The notes: generated by a model from the letters alone, not told the origin. DNA of 64,000 nt from Misgurnus anguillicaudatus (GCF_027580225.2 NC_073352.2:33839501-33903500); one strand, 5' to 3'. Positions 1-10,883 are shown, counted from the first letter of the stretch. Translations and numbers: made by a program.

Positions 1-350
1 AGATATCAAATAAATCTTTGGTGTCCCCAGAGTACTTATGTGAAGTTTTAACTCAAAATATCATATAGATAATTTATTATAACATGTTAAAATTGCCACT
101 ATGAAGGTGGTTTTGGGTGTGTCCTTTTAAATGCAAATGAGCTGATAAAAACACTGATCGCCATAATGGTGGATTGTTGAAATTGAAACTTAATTGTGCT
201 GTCAATTATTTCCTCTCTCTCTCTGCACTAAATGGCAGTGTCATGGTTGAATAGTGCAGATTAAGGGGCGGTATTATTATAGTAAGACCCCCTTCTGACA
301 TCACAAGGGGAGCCAAAGTCAGATTTTCACTATATGTCCCCTTTAATGCA
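1..350. mobile_element. Non-autonomous DNA element, family A, copy 1 (cut by window edge)
   Basis: The stretch from the first base to the TATGTCCCCTTTA end matches, in reverse complement, 2131-2825. Shared landmarks are AAATAAATCTTTGGTGTCCC, GTGTGTCCTTTTAAATGCAA, TGCACTAAATGGCAGTGT and TTCTGACATCACAAGGGG. A third, more decayed copy flanks the insertion at 7161-7862. No open frame is convincing, so this is a MITE-like family. Confidence 0.7.
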
Positions 351-704
351 TTTGAAATCCACACAAGAAGATATTTTTCCTAAATCAACATCTTTTTCAT
401 TTGAGATGGTCAACTATATAATATTTCTAGGTTGGAGTGCACATTGGACTTCTACTCTGTGTCATTAAACCTGAAATATAATGATATAATCAAATTGTAT
501 CAATGTATAAACAAAATAAAAGCTACTTAGCTGTGGAGCTGTATGTTTTATGTGGTAAAGATGATACTTTGAATAAACACATTTAATTTTACACTTAACT
601 TCACAAACTGACAAAAGTATGTGAGTATACGATCTAGATTAGGAATGTCAAAGTTTGATTTCACTTTCAAATTCAATCTTTGGCATGACCCTTTCAGTCA
701 ATAT

Positions 705-1302
705 TAAACAGACTAATCTCATGGAAAGTCTTGTTATAGTCACAAAAAATTTGATTCATTTATTTGTGTCCATGGAACGAAATGCAGCTTTTTTTGAGCC
801 TTGTGCACGAACACTGAAAAAAAGTTTTATTCAATTTACTCAATTTTTTTTAAGGTAAGTGGTTGCAATCAATGTATTTAAGCTACATTTAAACAAAAGT
901 TTTTTATTTTACTTTACTAATCTTTTTTGTTTAAGTGTAGCTTAAATGGGTTGGTTGCAACCACTTACCTTAAAAAAATTGAGTAAATTGAATGAATAAT
1001 GATTTTTTCAGTGAAATATGTCTTTTTCGTGTCCGTGGCACGACTTTCTTTTTCGTCTCATTTTATGTATTGTTTTCTCATTGTTTTTTCTTATTTTCTT
1101 ACCATTGTCGCTTGGGGTTAGAATCACTTTCTGGTAAATTTTTGCCACCGACACGAAAAACCATCCATAGAAATCTGTGCGAGTGACACGAAAAAGACAT
1201 TCATTCTCAAGGCACGAAAAAAGCTGCATTTCGTGCCATGAACACAAATAAATCAATCAAATTTTTCGTGACTATAACACGACTTTCCATGAGATCATGT
1301 TT
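705..1302. mobile_element. Foldback 'ACGA' element, interrupted by a smaller palindromic element
   Basis: The two ends are inverted repeats: ATCTCATGGAAAGTC near 717-730 and GACTTTCCATGAGAT near 1281-1295, continuing inward through TGACTATAACACG-like and TTCGTGCCATG-like sequence. It is one of several copies in the window with the signature ACCATTGTCGCTTGGGGTTA (others at 51289-51764 and 59752-61660). A 200-bp palindromic element (811-1013) sits inside its left arm. Confidence 0.65.
811..1013. mobile_element. Small palindromic MITE with CACTGAAAAAA ends
   Basis: The termini are CACTGAAAAAAA and TTTTTTCAGTG. The arms contain TTAAGGTAAGTGGTTGCAA and its inverted partner TTGCAACCACTTACCTTAA, with TTAAGCTACATTTAAAC nearer the centre. 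Related copies lie at 19530-19660 and 20453-20625. It interrupts the foldback element at 705-1302, so it is the younger insertion. Confidence 0.7.
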
Positions 1303-1898
1303 ATATTAAAAGGTATCAAGGATATAGTTTGTTCATTACATTATTGTAGGATGACTTTATGTAGAAAACCATCAATCACAAATTAAATGTCATTGTCTGG
1401 GTTTTCACAAGCAGGGTGAGATATGTTTTCTCGCAATCATTTGTTACAGACTTCATGTAGTCCTATAGCTTTCCTGTGCCCTCTTCTTGTGTTTCTTCTA
1501 GTATAACATTATATTATTAAGTTTCATGTTGGAATCTAGTGATCATATAGTCACTATACTTGTGTGTGCTTTCCAGCTAAAGTTGTTCATGTTTAGATAA
1601 GTGTTAGTTGAAAAGACAGCAGAGGATTATGAATGCGTTGAATTTTAAGAATGTGGTTGGTTGGTTGCGTCGGTAAGTTTGTTGTGTCTACAATATTAGT
1701 GGTTAGTGATTAAAACTATGTATTGACTAAATGCTGTATGTTTGTGAGTTTATGTTGATTATCTAGTGCTAGTTGGAGTTTGCTGGTTAAGCGTCTGGTT
1801 AAGTGTTAGGTTAAGCTGAGAAGGGCCAAGTATTTCTTCTGTACCTGTGTGAGCAGATTTAGGTAAAGCCCCCACACCTGGCACCTGTGAACTCTGTG

Positions 1899-1904
1899 AC
1901 TCTC

Positions 1905-1968
<64 letters not shown>
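1899..1968. repeat. (CT)n microsatellite
   Basis: About 70 bp of CT dinucleotide repeats with one CCC interruption near 1914-1916. The frame rich in Arg-Glu on the other strand is produced by this run alone. Confidence 0.95.
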
Positions 1969-1971
<3 letters not shown>

Positions 1972-2130
1972 TTTCTACTGTTCTGCCCATAATTTAACAC
2001 ACACCTGATGTCTGTACTGGCTTTTAAAATGATTATTATTAGATTCATGCATGTACACTTGTGCCAAGAACATGTTCGTTATGATTTTTCACATCTTTAG
2101 GATCAATATTTAATTGATCTCTTATTACCT

Positions 2131-2825
2131 TAAATGGGACATATCATTAAAATCTGACTTTTTCCACGTTTAAGTGCTATAATTTAGTCCTCTGTGCTTC
2201 TATCAACCTAGAAAATGTGAAAAAGATCAACCCAGTAACTTAGCTTTGGTAAAACATTCCTTGCAAGCATGTGAAAACATGGGATTTATTGAAATTTGGC
2301 TCCCCCTGTGATGTCAGAAGGGGATAATACCACCCCTTAATCTGCACTATCCAACCACAACACTGTCATTTAGTGCAGAGATCAACTCATTTGCATTTTA
2401 AAGGACACACCCAAAAACGGCACATTTTTGCTTACACCTACGAAGTGGCAATTTTAAGTAAGGAATAATTGACAACGGGCCATTGAATTATAAGAGAATA
2501 ATGCACACCCAAGTCGTGCCGGGTGTGCATTGTTTTCAAATAGTTGAATGGGCCGGAGTCAATTATTCCGCTTATATCACGGTTACCACAAACATCGCTC
2601 TGGTGCCTATTTTTAAGACATTTGAAAACTTATGTGTGCGGTTTTCGAAACATAATGCATGCCCGTGGAACATTTCTCAACCAATCAGAATACAGCATTT
2701 AAGAGACCCGTGGTATAACATGTTTTAATAAAATATCTATATGGTATTTTGAGCTAAAACTTTACACACGTGGTCTGGGGACACCAAAGATTTATTTGAC
2801 ATCTTGTGAAATGTCCCCATAATAC
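2131..2825. mobile_element. Non-autonomous DNA element, family A, copy 2, inverted relative to copy 1
   Basis: The reverse complement matches 1-350 (ends AAATGGGACATATCATT and GAAATGTCCCCATAA). It is interrupted between the conserved GAAGTGGCAATTTTAAG and ACATGTTTTAATAAAATATC segments by a second element (2459-2728). The pair of inverted copies lies about 1.8 kb apart. Confidence 0.7.
2459..2728. mobile_element. Element family Y inserted in family A copy 2
   Basis: It begins with a hairpin: GGAATAATTGAC at the left end is repeated inverted as GTCAATTATTCC at about 2559-2571, and a GTGTGCATT arm lies between them. The rest matches, in reverse complement, the sequence at about 28800-29095 (GGTAACCGTGRTA, GGCTGAGAAATGTT-like, GCATGCATTA-like blocks). 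It lacks any coding signal. Confidence 0.6.
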
Positions 2826-3567
2826 ATATTGCTGGTCTTATTGTGTGATTTATCCTGCACTTTATTACAAGATGAAGTTTGAAATAAACTTTTCTCAGAG
2901 TAAAAACTTGCCTCGACTTTAAAAGCAGTCAGTTTCCTTGATTAAAAATGTGTGCGTGTGTTTGTGTGTGCGTTTGTGTTTGTTGTTTTTGCAAACACTG
3001 TTGGATCAGCCGCTTGAACGCAACACAGCTTCCCAAATAAAAGTTTTAATTTAAATGACAGGCGAGCACATCCTCATAGTCAGTCCATCTGTTATAATAT
3101 TAATAACCTGCATGAACTGTCTGAAATCTGAGACTGTTAAAGGAACACTGCTTTAAACATTTCTAAGTATGATGTTAATTTAAATATTATCATCAGATCC
3201 TATCTTTATTTTGTACTTCATAATAATCTTCAGGTATATTTTTGAAAAGCGGTCTGAAGCGCTCAGAAGTGGCATGTTTCCCACCTGCGTTTAATCTCAA
3301 GTGCCCGGCGTGGATTAGCAGAGCCTCTCATGTTGCCTCAGGCTGTTTTTTGAAGGGACAGTTTTGGTGTTGCTCTCTAAGCCTCTCTGCTTTGAGTACC
3401 ATTGAATAGCCTAGTGTGTTAAACAAACCGATCATCCTAACTTTTTGATTGAGTGAGCACGAACTAAAGGCAAGTGGAAACCCAATCCCCAGAGATCTGA
3501 ACTGCTCCAAGGAGTTTGGCAAATTGCTTCCCCCGAGAAAGAGACCCTTAACAAAGGTGGATACTGA

Positions 3568-3604
3568 AAGAGAGAGAGAGGGAGAGAGAGAGAGAGAGAG
3601 AGAC
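3568..3604. repeat. (GA)n microsatellite
   Basis: A run of GA dinucleotides with one GGG interruption. The low-repeat stretch before it (3240-3560) could be conserved intronic sequence, but no exon of the FGF gene is recognisable there. Confidence 0.9.
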
Positions 3605-3828
3605 ACACCATGTTTTATGATATTTTGTTTTTGCACTGTGAGCACATTTTCCTCTCCAGATTTTTGTTTCTCGTTGTTTTTTGTGGCGATTTTCATTATA
3701 TTCTCATTAATGTAATATTACTAGTTTATATTAAAACACTGTACTTTTTTATTACAACGCAGCTTAAATTAATAAAGGTGCCATAGAACAAAAACAATGT
3801 ATAAATACTTTTGAAATATATCATATCT

Positions 3829-4183
3829 AGGGCTGTTATGATTATGAAATTTGGCTGACGGTTAATTGTCTAATGAATTGTGCCGATTATGACGATTATT
3901 TGTCTATTTTGTTGCTTTGACATTTAATTCTCATAATTTTATTTGTTTGTTCATGAAACTATTTTCATACATGATTATTTAAATTAAATCTTTTGCAATG
4001 TTTACCTGGCAGTAAATTTGAATACACAAAAAGTAATCAGATGCTGTCTGGTTTATACAGGCGCTGCAGCTCCCCCTTGTGTTTTTTAGAGAGATGTGCA
4101 ATCATTGTGGTTATCTGAAATCATCGCGATGAGGTCAAACAATTACGATGAGACGATTATTTAATCATTGTGACAGCCCGACA
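3829..4183. mobile_element. hAT-like MITE (CTAGGGCTGT ... ACAGCCC)
   Basis: The left end TAGGGCTGTTATGATTATGA is mirrored by ATTTAATCATTGTGACAGCC at the right end. GGGCTG/CAGCCC ends and internal GATTATGACGATTAT repeats are typical of abundant cyprinid hAT-derived MITEs. It ends about 215 bp before the first FGF exon in the window. Confidence 0.6.
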
Positions 4184-4397
4184 TATATGTGCTTTACACA
4201 CTACAGTAATGAATAAAAATAAAGTCATCGTGCAAATTTGGTATTGGACCTAAAAAAGCATTCATTTAGATTTAATCTTTAATTGAAAAATATGTTTCTT
4301 ATTATCTTACTTGTGTGAGGTTCATCCAAATAATTTTTATAGTTATATTAGGCATAGCATAACTTTAATAAACATGTTTCTTTCTTTATACATGCAG

Positions 4398-4504
4398 CTC
4401 TACTTATTGTGGAAACAGAGACGTTCGGGAGTCACATTCGAATTAAAGGGAAAGAAAGCGGATACTACATCTGCATGAACAAGAACGGGAAAATTATCGG
4501 AAAG
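4398..4504 (+). CDS. fgf24: FGF8/17/18/24-subfamily growth factor, penultimate coding exon
   Basis: This 107-nt internal exon encodes part of the beta-trefoil core of a secreted fibroblast growth factor. The first two bases (CT) complete a split codon, Ala by family comparison; 35 codons follow, beginning [11 protein letters not shown] and ending GKIIGK, so the exon ends in phase 0. IVETxTFGS, RIKG, YICMN and GK(L/I)IGK are hallmarks of the FGF8/17/18/24 group. The acceptor follows a T-rich tract (...catgcag) and the donor is AAG|GTACGT. The product binds FGF receptors with heparan sulfate outside the cell. Earlier exons (signal peptide, YSRTSGKH region) are not in the window and should lie upstream. 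Subfamily membership is secure. fgf24, the fish member lost in tetrapods, is my best choice because the sequence differs at many sites from the highly conserved FGF18 and shares its TVTKR tail; a divergent fgf18 copy is the main alternative. Confidence 0.93.
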
Positions 4505-4718
4505 GTACGTTTCATTTAAACATTTAAGAAACAGGCACCAGGAGTTTGCCCATGGTATCATGTTTTCTATTGTAACAGGTTTAAGCGATCATATGCTTAT
4601 GTAAAAATCTCTATCCATTTTTCGTTTTGTGATTCACATGTACGAACGTACTAACAAGTCAGTGGCCTTGTTAACATCACATGATGATTTTGCAGTGTGC
4701 GATCACATGTGTCCTGAC

Positions 4719-5004
4719 CAGGCCCGGTACTAGGTTTGCTAGACTGGGGAGGCATTCATGAATTTTGGGTGGGCAGCCATAACACTCAATGTAAATATAT
4801 ATAAATGAACAGAAAATACATCATTCATATTGTGTGTCTTATCAATATCGCCGACATTGTCACAGACATTGGTGGGAGGGAGCTAATTTAAATAGCGTTT
4901 GCCAACAAGGAATGCTATTTGTGTGAAGAGACAGGATATTGTTTATGATTGGCTGGACATTTTGGGGGTCAGAGGGAAAATCTGGGAGCCTAGACCCGGC
5001 CTTG
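4719..5004. mobile_element. hAT-like MITE with exact 8-bp target duplication, in the FGF intron
   Basis: The 8-bp sequence GTCCTGAC occurs immediately outside both ends (4711-4718 and 5005-5012). The terminal inverted repeats are CAGGCCCGGTACTAGG and, reverse complemented from the right, CAAGGCCGGGTCTAGG. CA...TG ends and an 8-bp duplication match the hAT superfamily. The element is 286 bp with no transposase. Confidence 0.8.
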
Positions 5005-5224
5005 GTCCTGACCATCACATTGAGTATCAGGCTGTTGGGAGTCTGCACTGCCAAAATATTTTTGTGGTTATTATTATAATTGGCGGTATGATACAAAATT
5101 CTAGGTTGTTTCAATCAATGGTTATGTCAAATATGGACATTTAGTAGGTTTATTTAAAAAAAAGTTGCACTCAAAAAATGCTTGGTTATTTTAATCCATG
5201 GTTGGGTTATAAATAAATCTATAC

Positions 5225-5560
5225 TGGGGTGTGTTTCACAAAAGCATCGTTAGCAAACTACTGTCATAAGTTTCATCATTACTGACAAAGTTCAACGATT
5301 TTGTGTTTTCCGAAACCATAGTTCAAATGAACATTCGCAAATTGTATCGCAAACTTGTGTGGTTTGAAAGACAGCTCTTCATCTATCATTAGAAGCATAG
5401 TTCCTTGTTATTGTAATATGTAGACTTACATTGATCATGCTTTCAAACTAAATAAGCAAAAAACATGTAGTACATTCTATATCCATCATTCTAAATGTAT
5501 TCAAATTTTATTTTACGTCTTTAAGTTTGTAAACAGAATTAAAGTGCTGCATTTGAAAAC
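5225..5560. repeat. Dispersed repeat shared with about 39.85-40.04 kb
   Basis: Blocks such as AGCATCGTTAGCAAACTACT, TTACTGACAAAGTTCAACGA and GACAGCTCTTCATCT recur at 39860-40030 in the same order and orientation with moderate divergence. The right boundary is not clear. Confidence 0.55.
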
Positions 5561-5879
5561 TGTCCATATGCGCAGTCCTATGAGCTTTAAGACCCTGGCG
5601 AATCCCTGGGAGGAGTGACGTAAGAGGGACCAAGCGCATTAATTAAATAAAAAATAAAAAAGATACTACATCACGATAACAAAATCAGTCGTCCGGTGCA
5701 ATTTACGTTATCTACAACAGTAATCTGACATTAAATCGATATGAACAAATTAATTTGTACTTCACCTCCCACGTGACATCATCAACTATGTTGTTAAACC
5801 CAAAATGCTCCAAACGACGAATGTGCGACAAAGTTACTATGTTTTCGGGAAACAGTCTTGACAATGTAGTTCGTTTCTC

Positions 5880-6250
5880 CAACTATGCATCGCACTATGA
5901 TGGTTCAGCAGCCCCTGGGTTGTTGTTACCCAACCAAAAGTCGAAAAGAATCCAGCATAGGTTCATTTGTAACCCAACAGTTGGCTTTGTCAATATTTTA
6001 CACAACCATTGGCAAAACAACCAAATTTTTTAGATTGTGAGTTTGTCCATATTTTATCCAAAAATCTTGGGTTATTTTCAACCCTGTCAAAAAAGGGAGG
6101 AACCCAACCCATTGGATTGTAATTGATTCATGCTGCATTGTTTTAACCCATTGTTGTGTCAAATAAAATCATTTTCTTGGTTAATTTAACCCAACAGTTC
6201 GCCCCTTTTTGAGTCAACGCTGGGTTGAAAGTAACCCATCAGTTTTAAAA
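5880..6250. repeat. GGGTTA/TAACCC-rich dispersed repeat
   Basis: Many spaced copies of AACCCA and TGGGTT in both orientations, such as CTTGGGTTATTTTCAACCC and GGTTAATTTAACCCAACAG. A similar short stretch lies at 18720-18860. These look like decayed palindromic MITEs, not telomeric sequence, because the hexamers are not in tandem. Confidence 0.5.
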
Positions 6251-7160
6251 TGTAGTCGTCGTACGTCAACTTTTTACGCTCACTTTGTAGCTAAGAGATA
6301 TTTTGGATGTACATTATCAAAACCACTGCTACTATAACCTAGTCATGATGGTTACATAATGGTGCCAGTCAGCACATGCTTTAGTGTCATTTATTCAAAT
6401 AAAAAATGAAAAATTGATGCTGGCTTCAAGGTAAAGTTGTCCATTTTTCCAAGTTCTAGTGCCATACCACAAACAATTTCTAAATGGAAAAAAAATAACA
6501 CCCCCTACATATTTGCCATGAATAGTACTTTCCATGCATCACTGGCTTGTTTTGAACTGACCATAAGTTACAGAGAGGAGCACATTTATTGTGACTCTTA
6601 GGTCTGATGTGGCAATGTTTCGTTTTTATATTCTGCTTCGTAAGCCAAGTAAGCGCACTGTCAACCAAAAATATCATAAGTTGAGACTGGTCGAGCTTTA
6701 AAAAAAACTTTTTCTTAGTCAGCGGAGAGAAACAATACAAGTCATAAAGAGAGGTGTCTTCTTTTGTGTCAAATCCAATATTTAATTCTTAAAAGTATAT
6801 TGAATCCTGAATCACTCTGTGCCCCCCTTTTTTTACCAACAAAAACTTTTAAACTCAAACCCGTTTAATTATTTGTAAAGAAGCCATAACTATGATAATG
6901 TACAGTCGGATGTTCAACACAAAATAAACCAAATGTTCCTGGAGCTCAGTTTGTAGGAATTTGTTTTTGCAGCTTATGTTTGATTCCTAGCAAACCCCCA
7001 TACGGTTAAAATGCATGGCTTTTAATGATGCACTGACGAAAACAAGACTTTTTAAATGCATAATGGTCAGCTAACTTATGTTATGTTGTACAAGATGTCA
7101 CAGGGGCAGTACCCTATAAAGGGCACATATTATGCCCATTTTGTCCAGATGTAATATAAT

Positions 7161-7862
7161 GGCGCTTTGTCATTGCATAGTACCCCACGGTTTGGTTTGG
7201 GTCGGGTCAGCTTACTTTTGGGGGCTTTTCTAATGGGTGCAGTACGTAGTAACCGATACTGCTTTAGTACCACCTCGGTTGGGGTTCCAAGCGACCCGAT
7301 CTGATATCAAAACGTGACGCGAAAACATGTACAGGTAGATCACTGATTGGTCTGAGAGAATCGCCACTACCAGCGTCATCACTAAAATGTAAAAGATTAG
7401 CTTTACCTTCATGCCAGCTTGCGCTGTCTCGAGTAAACCTGTTGTCATCTGTGCCCTGCTATAAGTTCCCAAACTCCATTTTAGCAATGAAAAACATCCA
7501 CAGGTTGACAATCAGAAACACCATAACAGTTTTTTCCAGACCTGCAGTGTGTGGCGGCACATTCACGACATGCACGTCCGCATATATGCTTAAACTTCAA
7601 TGAGGGAAACATCTATTTGCGGTGATGAATTTTAATTTTGTGTTGGACTGAGAAATAAATGAATGTATGGGAATGTACAACGTCGCTCTCACTTGTATGA
7701 TATCACAGCAGTAGGCGGCGCAAATATAACGACACGCCTATAATCCCTCCCACTCTGACGTGTTACTAAACTTGATGGAAAAGCTAACCAAGCCAAAGTG
7801 AGGTGAGCTGACCCGACCTGACCCAAACCAAACCGTGGGGTACTATGCAATGGAAAAGCGCC
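7161..7862. mobile_element. Long-TIR MITE (702 bp) in the FGF intron
   Basis: Terminal inverted repeats of about 55 bp begin GGCGCTTT and include CATAGTACCCCACGGTTTGG and GGTCGGGTCAGCTTAC at the left. The right end holds their reverse complement, including CCAAACCGTGGGGTACTATG. The flanks read as TA on both sides if the TIR starts at the preceding T. Flanking sequence on both sides (GGGCACATATTATGCCC ... TCAGCTCAAAATATCCC) belongs to a family-A-like element, so this is a nested insertion. No open frame is credible. Confidence 0.75.
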
Positions 7863-8395
7863 ATACGTCTCAGGTGTGCCTAGAATGTGAAGGTTCAGCT
7901 CAAAATATCCCACAGATCATTTATTATAGCATGTCCAATATCAGCCTATATCTGTACCTTTAAATGCCAATGAGCTACGGCTCCTCACTCCCTTACCAAC
8001 AGATTTAGTTAAAAATAGATCTGATTCCTGTGAATACAATCTGGGAAAATAGTATCTATTATAGTATAAATAGTATATTAGCTGCATTAGTGCTACAATG
8101 TGCTAACAAACATATTCAAAAAGCTTAAAGGGTAATATTAAACAGTCAGTCAGTGGCCGTGGGTGGAGCTTTATCAGTGTGATGTCACATTAACAAGAGA
8201 ATCAAAACAGCATGTCTAATGAGACTGCTTTGGTTTAATGGTGAGTAAAAAAGAAAAAGAATGTGGATTTTTTTTCATTTAAGGGTGGTTGTGTTTACAC
8301 AAAACGCTTACTTCATTGAATTTAATGCATTCTGACAGATCAGGGTCTCGATATCTCTGCCTGTTCTGACGTGTCATCTTATTCTCTCTCTTCAG

Positions 8396-8674
8396 CCCAA
8401 TGGGAATAACCAGGAGTGCGTGTTTGTGGAGGAATATTTGGAGAACAACTACACGGCGCTGGTGTCGGCAAAGTACAAAGGCTGGTATCTGGGTTTCAAC
8501 CGAAAGGGTAAACCCAAAAAAGGCTCAAGGACCACGCAGACTCAACAGGAAGTGCATTTCATGAAACGCCACCCCAAGGGAAAAGTGGACCCTCTTGAGG
8601 AGTTTCGTTTCACGACGGTAACGAAGCGAACGCGAAGGGCGCGGCGTTTAAAATCCAACCCTAAAACAAACTGA
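8396..8674 (+). CDS. fgf24: FGF8/17/18/24-subfamily growth factor, last coding exon and stop
   Basis: The last coding exon encodes 92 residues and ends in TGA at 8672-8674. It opens in phase 0 after the acceptor ...TCTCTCTCTTCAG, beginning PNGNNQECVF. It contains the nearly invariant LENNYTAL block (NYT is also a possible N-glycosylation site), AKYKGWYLGFNRKG, the basic heparin-contact stretch KGKPKKGSR, and QQEVHFMKRHPKG, then a FRFTTVTKRTRRARRLK tail. FGF8 and FGF17 have VLENNYTALQNA and a different tail; FGF18 has TTVTKRSRR. This protein therefore lies nearest FGF18/FGF24, with many private changes (VEEYLENN, KPKKGSRTTQTQ), which favours fgf24. No frameshift or missing core residue is visible, so the gene looks functional. 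It pairs with the exon 3.9 kb upstream. An expected role such as limb or pectoral fin, pharyngeal or mesodermal signalling follows from the family only. Confidence 0.95.
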   Translation, partial: PNGNNQECVFVEEYLENNYTALVSAKYKGWYLGFNRKGKPKKGSRTTQTQQEVHFMKRHPKGKVDPLEEFRFTTVTKRTRRARRLKSNPKTN

Positions 8675-9960
8675 AAGTATCGCAGAATACACGCTTCTCA
8701 CCTTAAAACAGACAGACGGTGTTTGAACAGGAGAAGGAAGAACACACAAATAAACAACGGCTACGGAAAAGAGTCGAGAACCTTTAAAAACATTCAAAGA
8801 TGATCTATTTTTATATTATTTCACCAGCGTTTCTCCCAGCTCTTGAATGTGTGGCTTTATCTTAATGTAATTTTGATGCCTGTTATTTTATTTATACTGG
8901 ATAAACTGAGGACGACAAGTTTACAGCAGAACTCGTCTTGTTAAAACTCTGGAATAGCGCAATGCCCGGGAAACCTTTTATTTTCCTTTGCGTTGCCCCT
9001 CGACGACATGGATTCAATATTTTCCACTGGAATGGACCGTCACGGAGACGCAACGAGAGAGATAACAAAGTCATGTGACTTTACAGGCCTCCATAGGTTA
9101 ACGTGAAGCTTTGAGTGCAATATTTTGAAGGGCCTCGCTTTGTCCGATGCATTCGTGTGGGCCTTTTCACGGGAGAAATGCGCAGAACGCTCCAAGTACT
9201 TTGACGATTTTGTGACGCAGCAATTTAGGTCAGAATGCATTGACTGATATTAGCATTACTGTGGTAATAGTTTGTTCGATAACACAAGCTTGGATATGAA
9301 GGGACTGGAAAAGCTTTGAGAGGCTTTTGACCTTGCTTGGTCTCATTGCTCTCATCAATGACACTTGCATGAAACTCACCATTTGCTTACAGTTTGCGTA
9401 AAAGACGGATATGCAGAATGCAGAAAGGTTGTGCATTGCTCTTAGGTCCCTAACAGTTCTGTCAAAAAAATGTCTGGTATTTTACAAACTTTTGGCTCTG
9501 TCTTAAACATATGTACCCACTATACAGCACATCACCCACCAGGGATTGGCATTACATCACCAAAGCATAGACTTAAGCATAGACGCAGATGGGTGCGTTT
9601 AACAAAGCAACTACAAGATTTTTGTAGTTTGACAGTTTTCAGAGACACAGGTGCACAGAGTCTGTGAGTCTAAGATCATTTCATTCGAGCAGAAATCTTT
9701 TCTTCAAACGCCAGCCACTGTTGGCGAGGTTTACTCTCCATATGGTTATAGCTGTAGTATACACACACACACAAACACACATACAATATTATACTCATCG
9801 TCTGTCAGACGTTACTAACAATCATGACACACGTACGATAAAAAAGTATGCAAAAATAATTTTATTACTATTATAAAATATTTATTGTCTTTCTCTGTAA
9901 ATACGACTTGATGAATTTATTTGACCTCTGTTAATAATAATAAAAAGAGGAGTATATATG
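8675..9960 (+). other. Probable 3' untranslated region of the FGF gene
   Basis: The sequence after the stop codon is largely non-repetitive for about 1.3 kb, apart from a short CA run at 9757-9785. AATAAA hexamers occur at 8749-8754, giving a very short UTR, and at 9939-9944, giving a UTR of about 1.3 kb. Several ATTTA-type motifs (for example near 8885-8897 and 9868-9920) resemble AU-rich instability elements common in transcripts of signalling ligands. The end point is inferred; it is supported by the poly(A) hexamer and by the start of a transposon at 10039. Confidence 0.55.
9939..9944 (+). terminator. Candidate polyadenylation signal AATAAA of the FGF gene
   Basis: A canonical AATAAA lies in an A/T-rich stretch about 1.27 kb after the FGF stop codon and about 100 bp before the first downstream transposon. 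An earlier AATAAA at 8749 could give a shorter transcript form. Cleavage position cannot be seen from sequence alone. Confidence 0.45.
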
Positions 9961-10038
9961 GAAAAATGAAAACATTTGTCTTCTCATGTGATGGGTATAT
10001 TGTGGCATTTAGATATGAATGAAAGTGTCTTATGTTAA

Positions 10039-10883
10039 AGGATTAGTCAATTTTCTTAAAAAAAGATCCAGATAATTTACTCACCACCATGTCATACAAA
10101 ATGTTGATGTCTTTCTTTGTTCAGTCGAGAAGAAATTATGTTTTTTGAGAAAAACATTCCAGGATTTTTCTCATTTTAATGGACTTTAATGGACCCCAAA
10201 ACTTAACAGTTTCAATGCAGTTTAAAGTTGCAGTATCAAAGGACTCTAAACGATCACAAACGAGGCATAAGGGTCTTGTCTAGCGAGACGATTGTCATTT
10301 TTGATGAGAAAAATAAAAAATGTGCACTTTTGAGACACGACTTCTCGTCTTCCTCCGGTCCTGTGACCCGCCGGCGCAACCTCGTGTAATTGCGTAGTGA
10401 TGTCGAAACGCACATTTGCGGACCAAAACTGACACAAAGACATTAATTTGTATCATTATCGACATACAACAACGTCGGAACGATCCTCTTTCTCCACACT
10501 TGTAAACACTGGGGCGGAGTTTTGCATATGTCATCTGTGACCTCTTGACGTGATGACGTATTACGTAAGGTCGCGCTGGCCTGTTACAGGACCGGAGGAA
10601 GATGAGAAATTGTGGTTTAAAAGTGCATATTTTTTATTTATTTTCATTTCGCTAGATAAGACTCTTGTGCCTCGCTTGGGATCGTTTGAGGCTGCAATTT
10701 TGAACTGCATTGGAATTGTGAAGTATTGGGGTCCATTAAAGTTTATTAAAAAAATTCAGAAATTTTTTCCTCAAAAAATATAATTTCTTCTCGACTGAAC
10801 AAAGAAAGACATCAACATTTTGGATGACATGGTGGTGAGTAAATTATCTGGATATTTTTTTTTAAAGAAAATGGACATATCCT
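10039..10883. mobile_element. Foldback element with ~310-340 bp arms, TTAA target
   Basis: TTAA lies on both sides (10035-10038 and 10884-10887). The left arm contains CCAGATAATTTACTCACCAC, TTCTTTGTTCAGTCGAGAAG and TAATGGACCCCA; the right arm contains all of these reverse complemented in mirror order. The central loop is about 10370-10575. A shortened relative is at 17461-17755. Arms as long as this can cruciform or give hairpin transcripts. Confidence 0.8.

Larger units (their letters stand above)
4505..8395 (+). other. Intron of the FGF gene (3891 bp), enlarged by DNA elements
   Basis: The intron begins GTACGT and ends with a CT-rich tract and CAG; both splice sites fit the consensus and join codons in phase 0. 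It carries a hAT-like insertion with a clear 8-bp duplication (4719-5004), a repeat shared with 39.9 kb (5225-5410), GGGTTA-rich repeat sequence (5880-6250), and a 702-bp inverted-repeat element (7161-7862) inside an older element. I see no further exon in it. Confidence 0.85.

Noticed and set aside
1806..2048. Arg-Glu-rich frame on the minus strand
   Set aside because: Produced by the CT microsatellite at 1899-1968.
3328..3696. 122-codon frame on the minus strand with a Ser-Leu run
   Set aside because: The repeated residues come from the GA microsatellite at 3568-3604.
5880..6250. Interstitial telomere-like repeats
   Set aside because: GGGTTA-like hexamers are scattered and in both orientations, not in tandem.
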